A DNA stretch of 20,056 nt. It comes from Betaproteobacteria bacterium (lineage in GTDB: Bacteria; Pseudomonadota; Gammaproteobacteria; Burkholderiales; SG8-41). The stretch covers positions 1 through 20,056 of the forward strand of contig JANYDM010000132.1 of the NCBI GenBank assembly GCA_025363575.1, given 5' to 3'. This document shows, piece after piece, positions 8,189-17,249 of this stretch (position 1 is the stretch's first letter; every line of letters starts with the position of its first letter). Under the pieces are notes generated by a model. It ran no database searches and was not told the origin of the DNA. It was given only the letters and a program-made list of their open reading frames with translations. Both the position numbers and the translations under genes were made by a program.

Positions 8189-11100
8189 ATGAAACCCAAC
8201 GAAAATCTGCCGCTCGATTTTGACGCCATAACTATTTTCGGCGCGCGTCAAAACAATCTGAAAAACATCTCGCTCGCGTTACCGCTTAACGAGCTGATCG
8301 TCGTCACCGGCGTGTCCGGCTCCGGCAAATCATCGCTGGTGTTCGACACGCTGTATGCCGAAGGCCAGCGCCGCTATGTCGAAACGTTTTCTCCATACGC
8401 GCGGCAATTCCTCGATCGCATGGACAAGCCGCAGGTCGACGCGATCCACGGCATCCCGCCGGCGATTGCCATCGACCAGACCAATCAGGTGCGCACGTCA
8501 CGTTCGACCGTCGGCACGATGACCGAGCTGAACGATCACCTGAAGCTGCTGTTCGCGCGCACAGCGCAATTGTTCTGCCGCGGCTGCGGCCGCTCCATCC
8601 GCCGCGACACGCCCGACACGATTTACGCGGAGATGGCCGCGCGCGCGCAGGCCGCCGGCGACCCGCGCCTGATCGTCACGTTTCCGGTTCCGGTGCCGAA
8701 AAATTTCTCCGGGAAGGAAGTGAAGGAACTGCTGGGGGCGCAGGGTTACACCCGTTTTCACCGTGAAGACAAAGACCTGATCGAAGTCGTGCAGGACCGG
8801 CTGCGCATCGGCGCGGCCGAACGGGTGCGCGTGATCGAAGGCTTGGAAGCGGCGCTGCGTATTGGTGTTGGACGGGTGAATGTCTATCCTCGCGCTGACG
8901 AATCCCCCCCGTCGAAGGGGGAGGGCGAGCACAGCGGCGAGGAGGCAACCGGGCGGGGGATGGGGGACGTCACGCCTCATGATCACGCTCACCCCCATCC
9001 CCACCCTAACCCTCCCCTTGTCCCCCAAGGGGACTTCCTTCGGGGCGAAGGGGAGGGAAATATAGTCTGGCGCTTCTCTTCCGACCTGCACTGTGCCGAC
9101 TGCGACATCCATTACGCAGACCCTACGCCCAGCCTCTTCTCGTTCAATTCGCCTATAGGCGCGTGCGAGGAATGTCGCGGGTTCGGGCGCGTGATCGGCA
9201 TCGACTTCGGCCTCATCGTTCCCGACGAAGCGAAAACGCTGCGCGGGGGCGCCGTGCGTCCGTGGCAGACGCCGAGTTTTCACGAGTGCCAGGACGACAT
9301 CGAGAAGTACGCGAAAAAGCGCGGTATCCCGCTCGACACGCCGTGGCGCGACCTGACGGCGAAGCAAAAAGGCTGGGTGCTCGAAGGCGAGCCCGAATGG
9401 ATAAGCTGGAAGAAATCGTGGCCCGGCACCTGGTACGGCGTGCGGCGCTTCTTCAAGTGGCTGGAATCCAAAGCCTACAAAATGCACATCCGCGTGCTGC
9501 TTTCGAAGTATCGCGCGTATACGCCGTGCGAAGCCTGCGGCGGCGCGCGCCTGAAACCCGATGCGCTCGCGTGGCGGCTGGGCAGCAAGCAGGATGCGGA
9601 CGGCGTGTTGCCGCCTACGCAGCGCTATCGCGCGAACACGATGCGCTACGACGACGAAATCCTGCGCGCGCTGCCGGGGCTTACCGTGCACGACCTGATG
9701 CTGCTGGCGATAGATCAGACGCGCACGTTCGTCGATCACCTTCATCTACCGGCGCTCGCAGGGAAGAAGGCACAAACTGAAAATGCAGTGAATGCGAGCG
9801 CTACGAACGCCGCCGGGGTCGCATCCCCTGAAGGGGCCACTGCTTCGCCCTCCAGCGTTCAACTGGATGAGGCGACAGATCTGCTGCTGGCGGAAATCCG
9901 CGCGCGCCTGTCGTATCTTGCGCAGGTCGGGCTCGGCTATCTGACGCTCGACCGCCAATCGCGCACGCTTTCCGGTGGCGAAGTGCAGCGCATCAACCTG
10001 ACGACCGCGCTCGGCACCTCGCTGGTCAACACGCTGTTCGTTCTCGACGAGCCGTCGATCGGCCTGCATCCGCGCGACATGGAACGCGTGATCGGCGTAA
10101 TGCACCGGCTGCGCGACGCGGGCAATTCGCTCGTCGTCGTCGAGCACGAGCCGCAAATCATGTTCGCTGCCGACCGCATACTCGACATGGGCCCGGGCCC
10201 CGGCGAGCGCGGCGGCGAAATCGTCTGTTTCGACACGCCCGCGCGGCTGATGCAAACGCATACGCTGACCGCCGAGTATCTGTCGGGCCGCAAACGCGCC
10301 GACAGCGGCGTTCAGCCCGTGGCGCCGGCGGAGCGCGGCGCGAAAATCGAAATTCTGGGCGCCGCCGAGCACAATCTCAAACACGTCGATGTCGCGATTC
10401 CGCTCAACCGGCTCGTGTGCGTGACGGGCGTGTCGGGTTCGGGCAAATCGACGCTCGTGCAGGATGTGCTGTACGCGGCGCTGCTCAAGCACAAAGGCAA
10501 GCCGACTGAGACGCCGGGCGCGCACCGTGCGATCCATGGCCATCAGTTGATCGATGAAGTCGTCATGGTCGACCAGTCATCGATCGGCCGCACGACGCGC
10601 TCGAACCCGGCCAGCTATGTCGGCGCGTTCGATGCGATACGCGAACTCTACGCGCAGGCGCCGCTGGCCAAAGAGCGCAGCTACACGCGCGGCACGTTCA
10701 GCTTCAATTCCGGCAACGGCCGCTGCCCGACTTGCGGCGGCAACGGTTTCGAGCACGTCGAGATGCAGTTCCTGTCGGACGTCTACCTGCGCTGCCCCGA
10801 TTGCGACGGCAGGCGCTTTCGCCCGGAAGTGCTCGAAGTCACGCTTGAAAACAAATCGATCGCCGACGTGCTCGAGTTGACAGTGCACGAAGCGCTGACA
10901 TTCTTCGCCGGACATTACAGCGTGTGCGCCGCGTTGAAACCGCTTGCCGACGTCGGCCTCGACTATCTGCGCCTCGGCCAGCCGGTGCCTACGCTGTCGG
11001 GCGGCGAAGCGCAGCGGTTGAAGCTCGCGGGGCATTTGGTCGAGGTCGCGCAAAGCAAGCGCGCCGCGGCGATGCCGAAACCCCGCAAGAAAAAAGGCTT

Positions 11101-14100
11101 CAAGGCGCTGCTGTCGACGATTTTCACCTCCAGCGTCAAGCCCGCGCAAAAGGCGCCAGTACCGGCCGCGAAAAAAACACTGTTTCTGTTCGACGAACCG
11201 ACCACGGGCCTGCACTTCGACGACGTCGCCAAACTGCTGCGCGCTTTCCGCCAGCTCATTGCTGCGGGCAATTCGCTCGTCGTCATTGAACACAATCTCG
11301 ATGTCATAGGCGCAGCGGACTGGATCATCGACCTCGGGCCCGAGGGCGGCCATGCCGGAGGCGAAATCATCTGCACCGGCATGCCCGCGGAAATCAAACG
11401 GCATGCGACTTCGCACACGGGCAAGGCGCTGCGCGAGTACGAAGCGGCTTTAACGCAAGGTGAGTATGCAAGCAAAACTCCATCCCCCCTCGCCGGACCC
11501 AAGTCTCCAAAATTTATCACCGCATTGTCGGCGGGTGGCGCTGACGCCGCGGTCGCATCCCCTAAAGGGGCCCCTGCTCTGCGCGACGTCATCGCTATCC
11601 ACAACGCCCGCGAGCACAACCTCAAGAACATCGACGTCACGATTCCGCGCAATCAGTTCACCGTCGTGACCGGCGTTTCCGGCAGCGGCAAGAGCACGCT
11701 CGCATTCGACATCGTTTTCGCGGAGGGCCAGCGCCGTTACCTTGAATCGCTCAACGCGTACGCGCGCCAGTTCGTGCAGCCCGCTTCCAAGCCTGACGTC
11801 GACGCAATTTACGGCATTCCGCCGACCGTCGCGATCGAGCAGCGCACCAGCCGCGGCGGCCGCAAGAGCACGGTCGCGACGCTGACCGAGATCTATCACT
11901 TTTTGCGGCTGCTGTTCGTGAAGCTCGGCACGCAATACTGTCCGGACTGCAACGCGGCGATCGAGCCGCAATCGATCGATGCGATTGCCGCACGCATATT
12001 GAAGATCTACCGCGGCAGCCGCATCGGGCTGCTGGCACCCCTGGTCGTCGCGCGCAAAGGCTATTACACCGACCTCGCCAAATGGGCGCTCGGCAAAGGC
12101 TATACGCACCTGCGCGTGGACGGTGAGTTCATACCGACCGACAAATGGCCGCGGCTCGACCGTTTTCACGAGCACAACATCGAGCTGCCCGTGGCTGACG
12201 TGCGTGTCGCCGCGGACAACGAAGCGGAGCTGCGCGCCGCGCTTGCCCGTGCGCTCGATCTCGGCAAGGGCGTCATCCACGTGCTGGCGCCGCTGGACGC
12301 GCTGGCGAAAGCCATGCAGAACAAAGACGCCGCGGTGGGTCCGATGAGCGCCACCGTTTACTCTGTCAAACGCGCGTGCCCGTCGTGCAGCCGCAGTTTT
12401 CCGGAACTCGACCCGCGCCTGTTTTCCTTCAACTCCAAGCACGGCTGGTGCGGCGAATGTTACGGCACCGGACTGAAACTGACGGACGTCGGCTGGGACG
12501 ACGAGCGCGCCAAGACGGGCGCCGAAGACCACGTGCTCGACTCGTGGATCGAGTGGCTGGAGGTCGACGAGACCTGCCCGTCGTGCAACGGCAAGCGGCT
12601 CAACCGCGAAGCGCTCGCGGTGCGCTACCGCGACCGCTCCATCGCCGACATCACGGCCCTCGCCGTCGGCAAAGTCGAAGCGCTGTTCCGCGATATCACG
12701 CTCGCCGGGCGCGAAGCGGAAATCGCGCGCGACCTCGTCGTCGAACTGAAATCGCGCCTCGACTTCCTGAATCAGGTCGGCCTGTCGTATCTCGCGCTCG
12801 ACCGCTCGGCGCCAACCTTGTCCGGCGGCGAAGCACAGCGCATCCGTCTGGCGGCTCAGCTCGGCTCCAATCTGCGCGGCGTGTGCTACATCCTCGACGA
12901 GCCGACGATAGGACTGCATCCGCGCGACAACCGCGTGCTGCTCGACACGCTCGAAAAATTGCAGCGCAAGGGCAATACGCTGCTCGTCGTCGAGCACGAC
13001 GAGGACACCATACGCCGCGCCGCACACGTGATCGACCTGGGGCCGGGTGCAGGCAAAGTAGGCGGCGAAGTCATCGCTGCGGGCACCGCCGCGGAGCTGA
13101 TGAATAATCCGGCGTCCATCACCGGCAGATTTCTCGCTCATCCTCTGCAGCACCCGCTGCATCCGCCGCGCGCGGTCAACAAGCAAACGCCGGCGATCGA
13201 AATTATCGGCGCGAGGCTGCACAATCTGCGCAACGTGGACTCACGCCTCCCGCTCGGCCGCCTGACGGTCGTCACCGGCGTGTCGGGCTCGGGCAAGTCG
13301 ACGCTCGCGCGCGATGTGCTGTATGCGAATCTCGCGCAGCGCGTAGGCGAGCATAACAAGAAGAAGACGCCGGCCCTCATCGGCTGCCGCGATCTCAAAG
13401 GCTGGCAGCACGTGGGCCGCGTTCTCGAGGTCGACCAGACGCCGATCGGCAAGACGCCGCGTTCCTGCCCCGCCACGTATGTCGGCTTCTGGGACACGAT
13501 ACGGCGGCTCTTTGCGGACGCAACCGAAGCGCGCATGCGCGGCTACACCGCAAGCCGCTTCTCGTTCAATACCAAAGGCGGCCGCTGCGAGGGCTGCGAA
13601 GGCCAGGGCATCAAGCGCATCGAGATGAGCTTCCTGCCCGACGTCAAAGTGCTGTGCGAAGTATGCAACGGCGCGCGCTTCAATCCCGAGACGCTGGCGG
13701 TGCAATTCAAGGGCAAGTCGATTGGCGACGTGCTGGCGATGAGCGTCGACGAAGCGGTCGAATTCTTCAGCGCACACACGTCTATCCATCACGCGCTGCG
13801 CCTGTTGCAGAATGTCGGCCTCGGCTACCTCACGCTGGGCCAGCAAAGCCCGACGCTCTCAGGCGGCGAGGCGCAGCGCATCAAGCTCGTCACCGAGCTT
13901 TCGAAAGTGAGGCTGGGCGATGACGCCGGCGCGCGGCCGGGGCGCGCGGGCGCGCAGAAGCATACGCTGTACGTGCTGGACGAGCCGACCGTCGGCCTGC
14001 ACATGGCCGACGTCGAGAAGCTCATCCTCGTGCTGCACCGGCTGGTGGACGCGGGCAACACCGTCGTCGTCATCGAGCACAACCTCGACGTGATGGCGGA

Positions 14101-14257
14101 TGCCGACTGGATCATCGATCTGGGGCCCGAAGGCGGGGACGGCGGCGGACGCATCGTCGCGCAAGGCGCGCCACCCGCGCTCGCCGCGAAAAAGAACGCG
14201 ACGCATACGACGCGCGTGCTGGCGGAGTTTCTCGCGGAGCGCACTGTCCGCGCTTGA
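8189..14257 (+). CDS. uvrA: Double-length UvrA: two fused excinuclease ABC subunit A units
   Basis: This 2022-residue protein is two UvrA units head to tail (about 1-1090 and 1130-2022); ordinary UvrA is about 940. Four Walker A motifs GVSGSGKS lie at 41, 747, 1162 and 1697. Four LSGGE signatures lie at 594, 936, 1544 and 1890, each followed by a DEP-type Walker B. Both units keep the UvrB-interacting region and the CxxC zinc modules (CADC/CEEC, CPTC/CPDC in unit 1; CPSC/CGEC, CEGC/CEVC in unit 2). UvrA dimers find DNA lesions and load UvrB; this chain could form the dimer internally. Unit 1 carries insertions: 239-290, about 530-560, and a Lys-rich stretch at about 955-995. The 1095-1130 linker includes another repeat. 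I recall similar proteins annotated as UvrA paralogs in Bordetella. No Shine-Dalgarno sequence is seen. A normal uvrA probably exists elsewhere. Confidence 0.93.
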   Translation: MKPNENLPLDFDAITIFGARQNNLKNISLALPLNELIVVTGVSGSGKSSLVFDTLYAEGQRRYVETFSPYARQFLDRMDKPQVDAIHGIPPAIAIDQTNQVRTSRSTVGTMTELNDHLKLLFARTAQLFCRGCGRSIRRDTPDTIYAEMAARAQAAGDPRLIVTFPVPVPKNFSGKEVKELLGAQGYTRFHREDKDLIEVVQDRLRIGAAERVRVIEGLEAALRIGVGRVNVYPRADESPPSKGEGEHSGEEATGRGMGDVTPHDHAHPHPHPNPPLVPQGDFLRGEGEGNIVWRFSSDLHCADCDIHYADPTPSLFSFNSPIGACEECRGFGRVIGIDFGLIVPDEAKTLRGGAVRPWQTPSFHECQDDIEKYAKKRGIPLDTPWRDLTAKQKGWVLEGEPEWISWKKSWPGTWYGVRRFFKWLESKAYKMHIRVLLSKYRAYTPCEACGGARLKPDALAWRLGSKQDADGVLPPTQRYRANTMRYDDEILRALPGLTVHDLMLLAIDQTRTFVDHLHLPALAGKKAQTENAVNASATNAAGVASPEGATASPSSVQLDEATDLLLAEIRARLSYLAQVGLGYLTLDRQSRTLSGGEVQRINLTTALGTSLVNTLFVLDEPSIGLHPRDMERVIGVMHRLRDAGNSLVVVEHEPQIMFAADRILDMGPGPGERGGEIVCFDTPARLMQTHTLTAEYLSGRKRADSGVQPVAPAERGAKIEILGAAEHNLKHVDVAIPLNRLVCVTGVSGSGKSTLVQDVLYAALLKHKGKPTETPGAHRAIHGHQLIDEVVMVDQSSIGRTTRSNPASYVGAFDAIRELYAQAPLAKERSYTRGTFSFNSGNGRCPTCGGNGFEHVEMQFLSDVYLRCPDCDGRRFRPEVLEVTLENKSIADVLELTVHEALTFFAGHYSVCAALKPLADVGLDYLRLGQPVPTLSGGEAQRLKLAGHLVEVAQSKRAAAMPKPRKKKGFKALLSTIFTSSVKPAQKAPVPAAKKTLFLFDEPTTGLHFDDVAKLLRAFRQLIAAGNSLVVIEHNLDVIGAADWIIDLGPEGGHAGGEIICTGMPAEIKRHATSHTGKALREYEAALTQGEYASKTPSPLAGPKSPKFITALSAGGADAAVASPKGAPALRDVIAIHNAREHNLKNIDVTIPRNQFTVVTGVSGSGKSTLAFDIVFAEGQRRYLESLNAYARQFVQPASKPDVDAIYGIPPTVAIEQRTSRGGRKSTVATLTEIYHFLRLLFVKLGTQYCPDCNAAIEPQSIDAIAARILKIYRGSRIGLLAPLVVARKGYYTDLAKWALGKGYTHLRVDGEFIPTDKWPRLDRFHEHNIELPVADVRVAADNEAELRAALARALDLGKGVIHVLAPLDALAKAMQNKDAAVGPMSATVYSVKRACPSCSRSFPELDPRLFSFNSKHGWCGECYGTGLKLTDVGWDDERAKTGAEDHVLDSWIEWLEVDETCPSCNGKRLNREALAVRYRDRSIADITALAVGKVEALFRDITLAGREAEIARDLVVELKSRLDFLNQVGLSYLALDRSAPTLSGGEAQRIRLAAQLGSNLRGVCYILDEPTIGLHPRDNRVLLDTLEKLQRKGNTLLVVEHDEDTIRRAAHVIDLGPGAGKVGGEVIAAGTAAELMNNPASITGRFLAHPLQHPLHPPRAVNKQTPAIEIIGARLHNLRNVDSRLPLGRLTVVTGVSGSGKSTLARDVLYANLAQRVGEHNKKKTPALIGCRDLKGWQHVGRVLEVDQTPIGKTPRSCPATYVGFWDTIRRLFADATEARMRGYTASRFSFNTKGGRCEGCEGQGIKRIEMSFLPDVKVLCEVCNGARFNPETLAVQFKGKSIGDVLAMSVDEAVEFFSAHTSIHHALRLLQNVGLGYLTLGQQSPTLSGGEAQRIKLVTELSKVRLGDDAGARPGRAGAQKHTLYVLDEPTVGLHMADVEKLILVLHRLVDAGNTVVVIEHNLDVMADADWIIDLGPEGGDGGGRIVAQGAPPALAAKKNATHTTRVLAEFLAERTVRA
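8903..9058. mobile_element. MITE-like palindromic insertion inside uvrA, in frame
   Basis: This 156-bp (52-codon) segment interrupts the region between the UvrB-interacting domain and the first zinc module. It is strongly strand-asymmetric and palindromic. The left end is a C-run/G-run hairpin. An 11-bp perfect inverted repeat pairs 8956-8966 (GGGGATGGGGG) with 8992-9002. The right end (9010-9057) is the dispersed repeat also found at 6151-6198. It encodes a Pro/Gly/His-rich stretch including [13 protein letters not shown], unlike any UvrA domain. No transposase is present. Exact ends and target duplication cannot be fixed from one copy. Confidence 0.7.
9010..9057. repeat. Dispersed palindromic repeat, copy inside uvrA
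   Basis: It matches the intergenic copy at 6151-6198 at 46 of 48 positions, in the same orientation, with the same Y-shaped fold. The two differences preserve the stems. It is translated as part of the fused UvrA protein. Confidence 0.88.
9817..9844. repeat. 28-bp palindromic repeat in uvrA, copy 1
   Basis: The core CCCC-TGAA-GGGG is a small hairpin. The 28 bases match 11551-11578 with two differences. Both copies are read in the same frame, here as VASPEGATA. This copy lies just before the helix leading to the first LSGGE signature. Confidence 0.8.
11551..11578. repeat. 28-bp palindromic repeat in uvrA, copy 2
   Basis: The second copy of the repeat at 9817-9844, here read as VASPKGAPA. It lies in the linker joining the two UvrA units. 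The flanking sequence (GACGCCGC here, GAACGCCGCC there) is also alike, so the true repeat is probably longer, with a 3-bp indel. Confidence 0.8.
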
Positions 14258-14279
14258 GGGGGCGTCCCTTAAAACGACT

Positions 14280-14303
14280 GCGGCCGGAGCAAAGTCCGGC
14301 CGC
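14280..14303. terminator. Strong bidirectional hairpin between uvrA and small membrane gene
   Basis: A perfect 9-bp stem (GCGGCCGGA with TCCGGCCGC) with a 6-nt loop lies between convergent genes. On the minus strand it is followed within five bases by TTTT, giving a reasonable rho-independent terminator for the 14322-14486 gene. For the plus strand no T run follows. Confidence 0.7.
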
Positions 14304-14321
14304 GGTCTGTACAACGTTGGA

Positions 14322-14486
14322 TCAGTCGCGATGCGCGTTGTAGTCGTTCCACGTGTAATGCAGGTGGCGTATGCGCTGCGGCTGAACGCGCTTCTTGCGG
14401 TCGTCTTCGCTGAACATCACGACGATCGTGAGAAGAACGAGTCCTGATATCAGCAGGTGCGGCAGATAGTGCAGCAGGGTCAACAT
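14322..14486 (-). CDS. Small membrane protein, 54 residues
   Basis: This short gene starts at the ATG at 14486, with a near-perfect Shine-Dalgarno sequence (GGAGGTTT, 7 bases before the start), and ends in TGA just before a strong hairpin. The peptide opens with one hydrophobic helix (residues 1-24, MLTLLHYLPHLLISGLVLLT and on). A charged segment FSEDDRKKRVQPQR follows, then a tail rich in His and aromatic residues, RHLHYTWNDYNAHRD. The layout suggests a single-span inner-membrane peptide with a basic cytoplasmic tail. I recognise no family. A ribosome-binding site, a plausible membrane topology and a terminator together make it a credible gene. It is convergent with the fused uvrA and divergent from the second Bug gene. 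Confidence 0.72.
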   Translation of the reverse strand: MLTLLHYLPHLLISGLVLLTIVVMFSEDDRKKRVQPQRIRHLHYTWNDYNAHRD

Positions 14487-14709
14487 GGCAAACCTCCGTC
14501 TTGAGTTCAGCCTCCAGGTTCATTTAACGGCGCACCCTGCGTGAAGTCGACCACTGCTACAAACCCTTACCGTTGTTACATTTGGCAAAACATTCTGTCG
14601 CCGCGCTTACCGTGCGAGCGTGACATTTGTCCGCGACGCCTCGCGGGTTGTGGACCGGTGCTGATATGGTGCACTATCACGCCTCGCACGCTCAAACTCC
14701 CGGAGGAAA

Positions 14710-15693
14710 ATGATGCGCACCCGCTTGCAACGACGTATTGCCACGGCCGCGGCGCTGCTGTGCGCCCTGATGCCGGCGCTGGCGCAAGCGCAATCGAAGT
14801 ACCCGGACCGTCCTATCCGCGTCATCGTCCCGCTCGCGCCGGGGGGCGGCAGCGACTACACCGCACGCTATATCGGCCTGCGGCTCGCCGAACGCGTCGG
14901 CCAGACCGTGGTGGTGGATAACCGTCCGGCCGCGTCCGGCATCGTCGGCACCGAATTGGTCGCCAGGGCCGTTCCCGACGGCTACACGCTGCTGCTCGCC
15001 TATTCCACGCACGCACAAAGCGCGCAACTGTTCTCCAAGCTGCCCTACGACCCGGTCAGGGATTTCGCGCCGGTGACGGAGGTGATCGCCACGCCGCTCA
15101 CGCTGCTGCTGAATCCGACGATCCCGGCAAAGACAGTGAAGGAATTCATCGCTTATGCGAAGGCCAATCCGGGCAAGCTCAATTACGGCTCATCGGGGCC
15201 CGGCAGCTCGCCGCATCTCGCGACCGAATTGTTCGCGTCAATGGCCGGCATCCAGGCCACGCACATTCCGTACAAGGGCGTCGGTCTCTACATCACCGCG
15301 CAGATCGGCAACGAAATCCAGTTCTCGTTCTCCAACATGTTCACTACCATGCCGCACTGGAAATCGGGCCGCCTCAACCTGATCGCAACCGGCGGATTGA
15401 AACGCATGGAGGCGATGCCCGATCTGCCGACCGTCGCCGAATCCGGCGTGCCGGGATTCGAAGCGCTGACTTGGTACGGATTCATGGCCCCGGCGAAAAC
15501 GCCGCGCGCGGTCGTCGACAAGCTGCAGAAGGAAATCGCTGCCATCGTCAACACGCCGGAAGTGCGCCAGACGTTCGTATCGCAGGGCAATGAGGCGCTC
15601 GCCAATACGCCGGCCGAGTTCGCGCAGGTCATTCAGAGCGACGCCGACAAATGGGGCGCGATTGGCAAGCGTTTGGGCGTAAAGCTGGATTGA
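14710..15693 (+). CDS. Bug/TctC-family periplasmic solute-binding protein (2)
   Basis: This protein of 327 residues (326 if the second ATG at 14713 is used) has a signal peptide ending at ALAQAQ (about residue 28), then YPDRPIRVIVPLAPGGGSD, the family opening. Other marks are DNRPAASGIVGTE, VPDGYTLLL, LNYGSSGPGSSPH, IPYKGVG and LPDLPTVAESGVPGFE. GGAGG (14702-14706) lies 3 bases before the first ATG and 6 before the second, which favours the second. The fold captures small organic anions or amides in the periplasm; no transporter membrane genes are nearby and the ligand is unknown. It is divergent from the 54-residue membrane gene and stands alone in its strand run, followed by an inverted repeat pair. 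Confidence 0.93.
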   Translation: MMRTRLQRRIATAAALLCALMPALAQAQSKYPDRPIRVIVPLAPGGGSDYTARYIGLRLAERVGQTVVVDNRPAASGIVGTELVARAVPDGYTLLLAYSTHAQSAQLFSKLPYDPVRDFAPVTEVIATPLTLLLNPTIPAKTVKEFIAYAKANPGKLNYGSSGPGSSPHLATELFASMAGIQATHIPYKGVGLYITAQIGNEIQFSFSNMFTTMPHWKSGRLNLIATGGLKRMEAMPDLPTVAESGVPGFEALTWYGFMAPAKTPRAVVDKLQKEIAAIVNTPEVRQTFVSQGNEALANTPAEFAQVIQSDADKWGAIGKRLGVKLD

Positions 15694-15705
15694 AGAGCCG
15701 ATTCG

Positions 15706-15825
15706 AACCGCAAATATACGCCGGTGAACGCTGATAATTCAAATGCAAACTCGTGTGAACGCATAAGCGCTTCGAATCGTTTTGCTTCCTGCTTTGTCTG
15801 CGTTCATCCGCGTTTATCTGCGGTT
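15706..15825. repeat. Inverted pair of 29-bp repeats
   Basis: The left arm 15706-15734 and the reverse complement of the right arm 15797-15825 agree at 24 of 29 positions. The right arm reads TCTGCGTTCATCCGCG then TTTATCTGCGGTT, itself built from repeated TCTGCG/TCATC units. I recall this kind of sequence as a widespread intergenic repeat in bacteria. A second inverted pair, GATTCGAA (15700-15707) with TTCGAATC (15771-15778), is nested here. The element fills the gap between the Bug gene and the kinase gene end and could fold as a large hairpin on both transcripts. Confidence 0.75.
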
Positions 15826-15830
15826 AATTG

Positions 15831-17249
15831 TTAGCCTTTTCGCGGCAGCGTCAGCACCGCCGCCAGCCCGCCTGCTGCGCGGTTGCGCAGCCTGAGGTCG
15901 CCACCATGCGCGCGTGCAACGTTGCGCGCGATGGTCAGACCCAGCCCGCTGCCGCCGGTCGCGCGGTTGCGCGAAGCATCCAGCCGGTAGAACGGCTCGA
16001 ACACGCGCTCGAGTTCGCCCTCGGGTATGCCGGGCCCTTCATCGCTCACGATGATGCGGAGTTCGCCCGGCGCGTCTTCAACCGTGAGAATGGCCCGCTG
16101 GCCGTAAATGACCGCGTTGTCGATCAGGTTGCCGATGCAGCGCTTGAGCGTTTGCGCGTGCCCGTGATAAGGCACATGCGCAACGCCTTCAATGTCGACA
16201 TTGCCCCCTACTTCGCGGGCGTCGGCCTGCAGGCTTTCGAGCAGCGCCATGATGTCGACGGGCTGCGCCGGCTCGTGCGGCTCGACGCCGCGCATGAAAT
16301 CGAGCGCCGCGCCGACCATGGCGTCCATTTCTTCGAGGTCCTTCACGAATTTCGCGCGCAGCGCGGCGTCGTCGAGCAGTTCCGCGCGCAGCCGCAGCCG
16401 CGTGATCGGCGTCTTGAGATCGTGCGACATCGCCGCGAAGATGCGCGTGCGCTCGCTGATGAACTTCGAGAGCTTCTCCTGCATCGTGTTGAATGCGCGC
16501 GCCGCACGGCCGACTTCGAGCGGGCCGCCTTCGTCCAGCGGCGGGCGGTTGATGTCTTCGCCCAGGCTGTGCGCGGCCTCGGCGAGCACCTTGAGCGGCC
16601 GCGTCAGCCAGCGCACCGCCAGCAACGTTACCGCAATGACGACCGCAAGCAGCACCGCGAGACTCAGCAACAACTGGTACGGCCACGCGAACGATTCCTG
16701 CGACTGGCGCGAATTGAACGTGACGAGATCGCCGTCATGCAGGCGCGCCTGCACGATGAAAGAAATGCCGCCAAAACGCCGCGGCGGCGGCACCGATCCG
16801 GTCTCGCCCGGATTCGCGCCGCCCGCTTCCGGACCGCCTCTGCTGCGCCAGCCGCCCTTGCCCATGCGGGCCGGCGCATCGGTCGCCTGCACGGTCAGAT
16901 CGAAACCCTCCGCCAGCGAGCGGTTGATGGCCGCGGTGAACTGGGCCGCCTGCTCCTGCTTCTCCGCATCGACCGCCTGCGGTTCAAGCGGCGGCTCGCC
17001 GAGCGAAATGCGCAGCGGCGGCGAGCTGAACACGCTGACAATTTTCGCGCGCTCGGCGGGCGCTATCGAGTCGAGCAGCTCGATGATGTCGGCGATGCGC
17101 GCGGCCGAGCGCATGCCCATCGAGCGCGTGATGTATTCGCCGCGTTCGCGCCAGTGCACCGCAAAACTCAGCAACTGCGCGACAATGAGGCCGCCCAGCA
17201 ATATCAGCACGAGGCGCGCGAACAGCGAGCGCGGCAAAAACCGCATCAC
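15831..17249 (-). CDS. Sensor histidine kinase, EnvZ/HAMP type
   Basis: This 472-residue inner-membrane kinase has TM1 at about 8-31, a periplasmic domain at about 32-187, TM2 at about 190-213, then HAMP (213-265). In the HisKA domain the phospho-acceptor His276 sits in FAAMSHDLKTPITRLR. The ATPase domain has N box NLIDNA (374-379), G1 DEGPGIP (403-409) and G2 GGSGLGLTIA. The periplasmic part contains a Gly/Pro/Arg-rich stretch (about 127-161) of low complexity, which is unusual for a sensor domain. The start is a GTG at 17249 overlapping the regulator's stop by four bases; an ATG follows directly. This implies translational coupling with the response regulator. The signal is unknown; the divergent Spy/CpxP-like gene suggests envelope stress. 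Confidence 0.93.
   Translation of the reverse strand: MMRFLPRSLFARLVLILLGGLIVAQLLSFAVHWRERGEYITRSMGMRSAARIADIIELLDSIAPAERAKIVSVFSSPPLRISLGEPPLEPQAVDAEKQEQAAQFTAAINRSLAEGFDLTVQATDAPARMGKGGWRSRGGPEAGGANPGETGSVPPPRRFGGISFIVQARLHDGDLVTFNSRQSQESFAWPYQLLLSLAVLLAVVIAVTLLAVRWLTRPLKVLAEAAHSLGEDINRPPLDEGGPLEVGRAARAFNTMQEKLSKFISERTRIFAAMSHDLKTPITRLRLRAELLDDAALRAKFVKDLEEMDAMVGAALDFMRGVEPHEPAQPVDIMALLESLQADAREVGGNVDIEGVAHVPYHGHAQTLKRCIGNLIDNAVIYGQRAILTVEDAPGELRIIVSDEGPGIPEGELERVFEPFYRLDASRNRATGGSGLGLTIARNVARAHGGDLRLRNRAAGGLAAVLTLPRKG

Noticed and set aside
11450..13222. 590-codon frame on the minus strand within the fused uvrA
   Set aside because: It lies entirely opposite UvrA motifs and has Arg/Ala/Val-rich composition typical of antisense frames at high GC.
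14269..14523. 84-codon minus-strand frame starting MNLEAELKTE
   Set aside because: It overlaps the 54-residue membrane gene in another frame, runs through the terminator hairpin, and has a worse start context.
14631..14646. Hairpin CCGCGA-CGCC-TCGCGG upstream of the second Bug gene
   Set aside because: It is short, GC-rich and without positional evidence for a function, so it is not listed as a feature.
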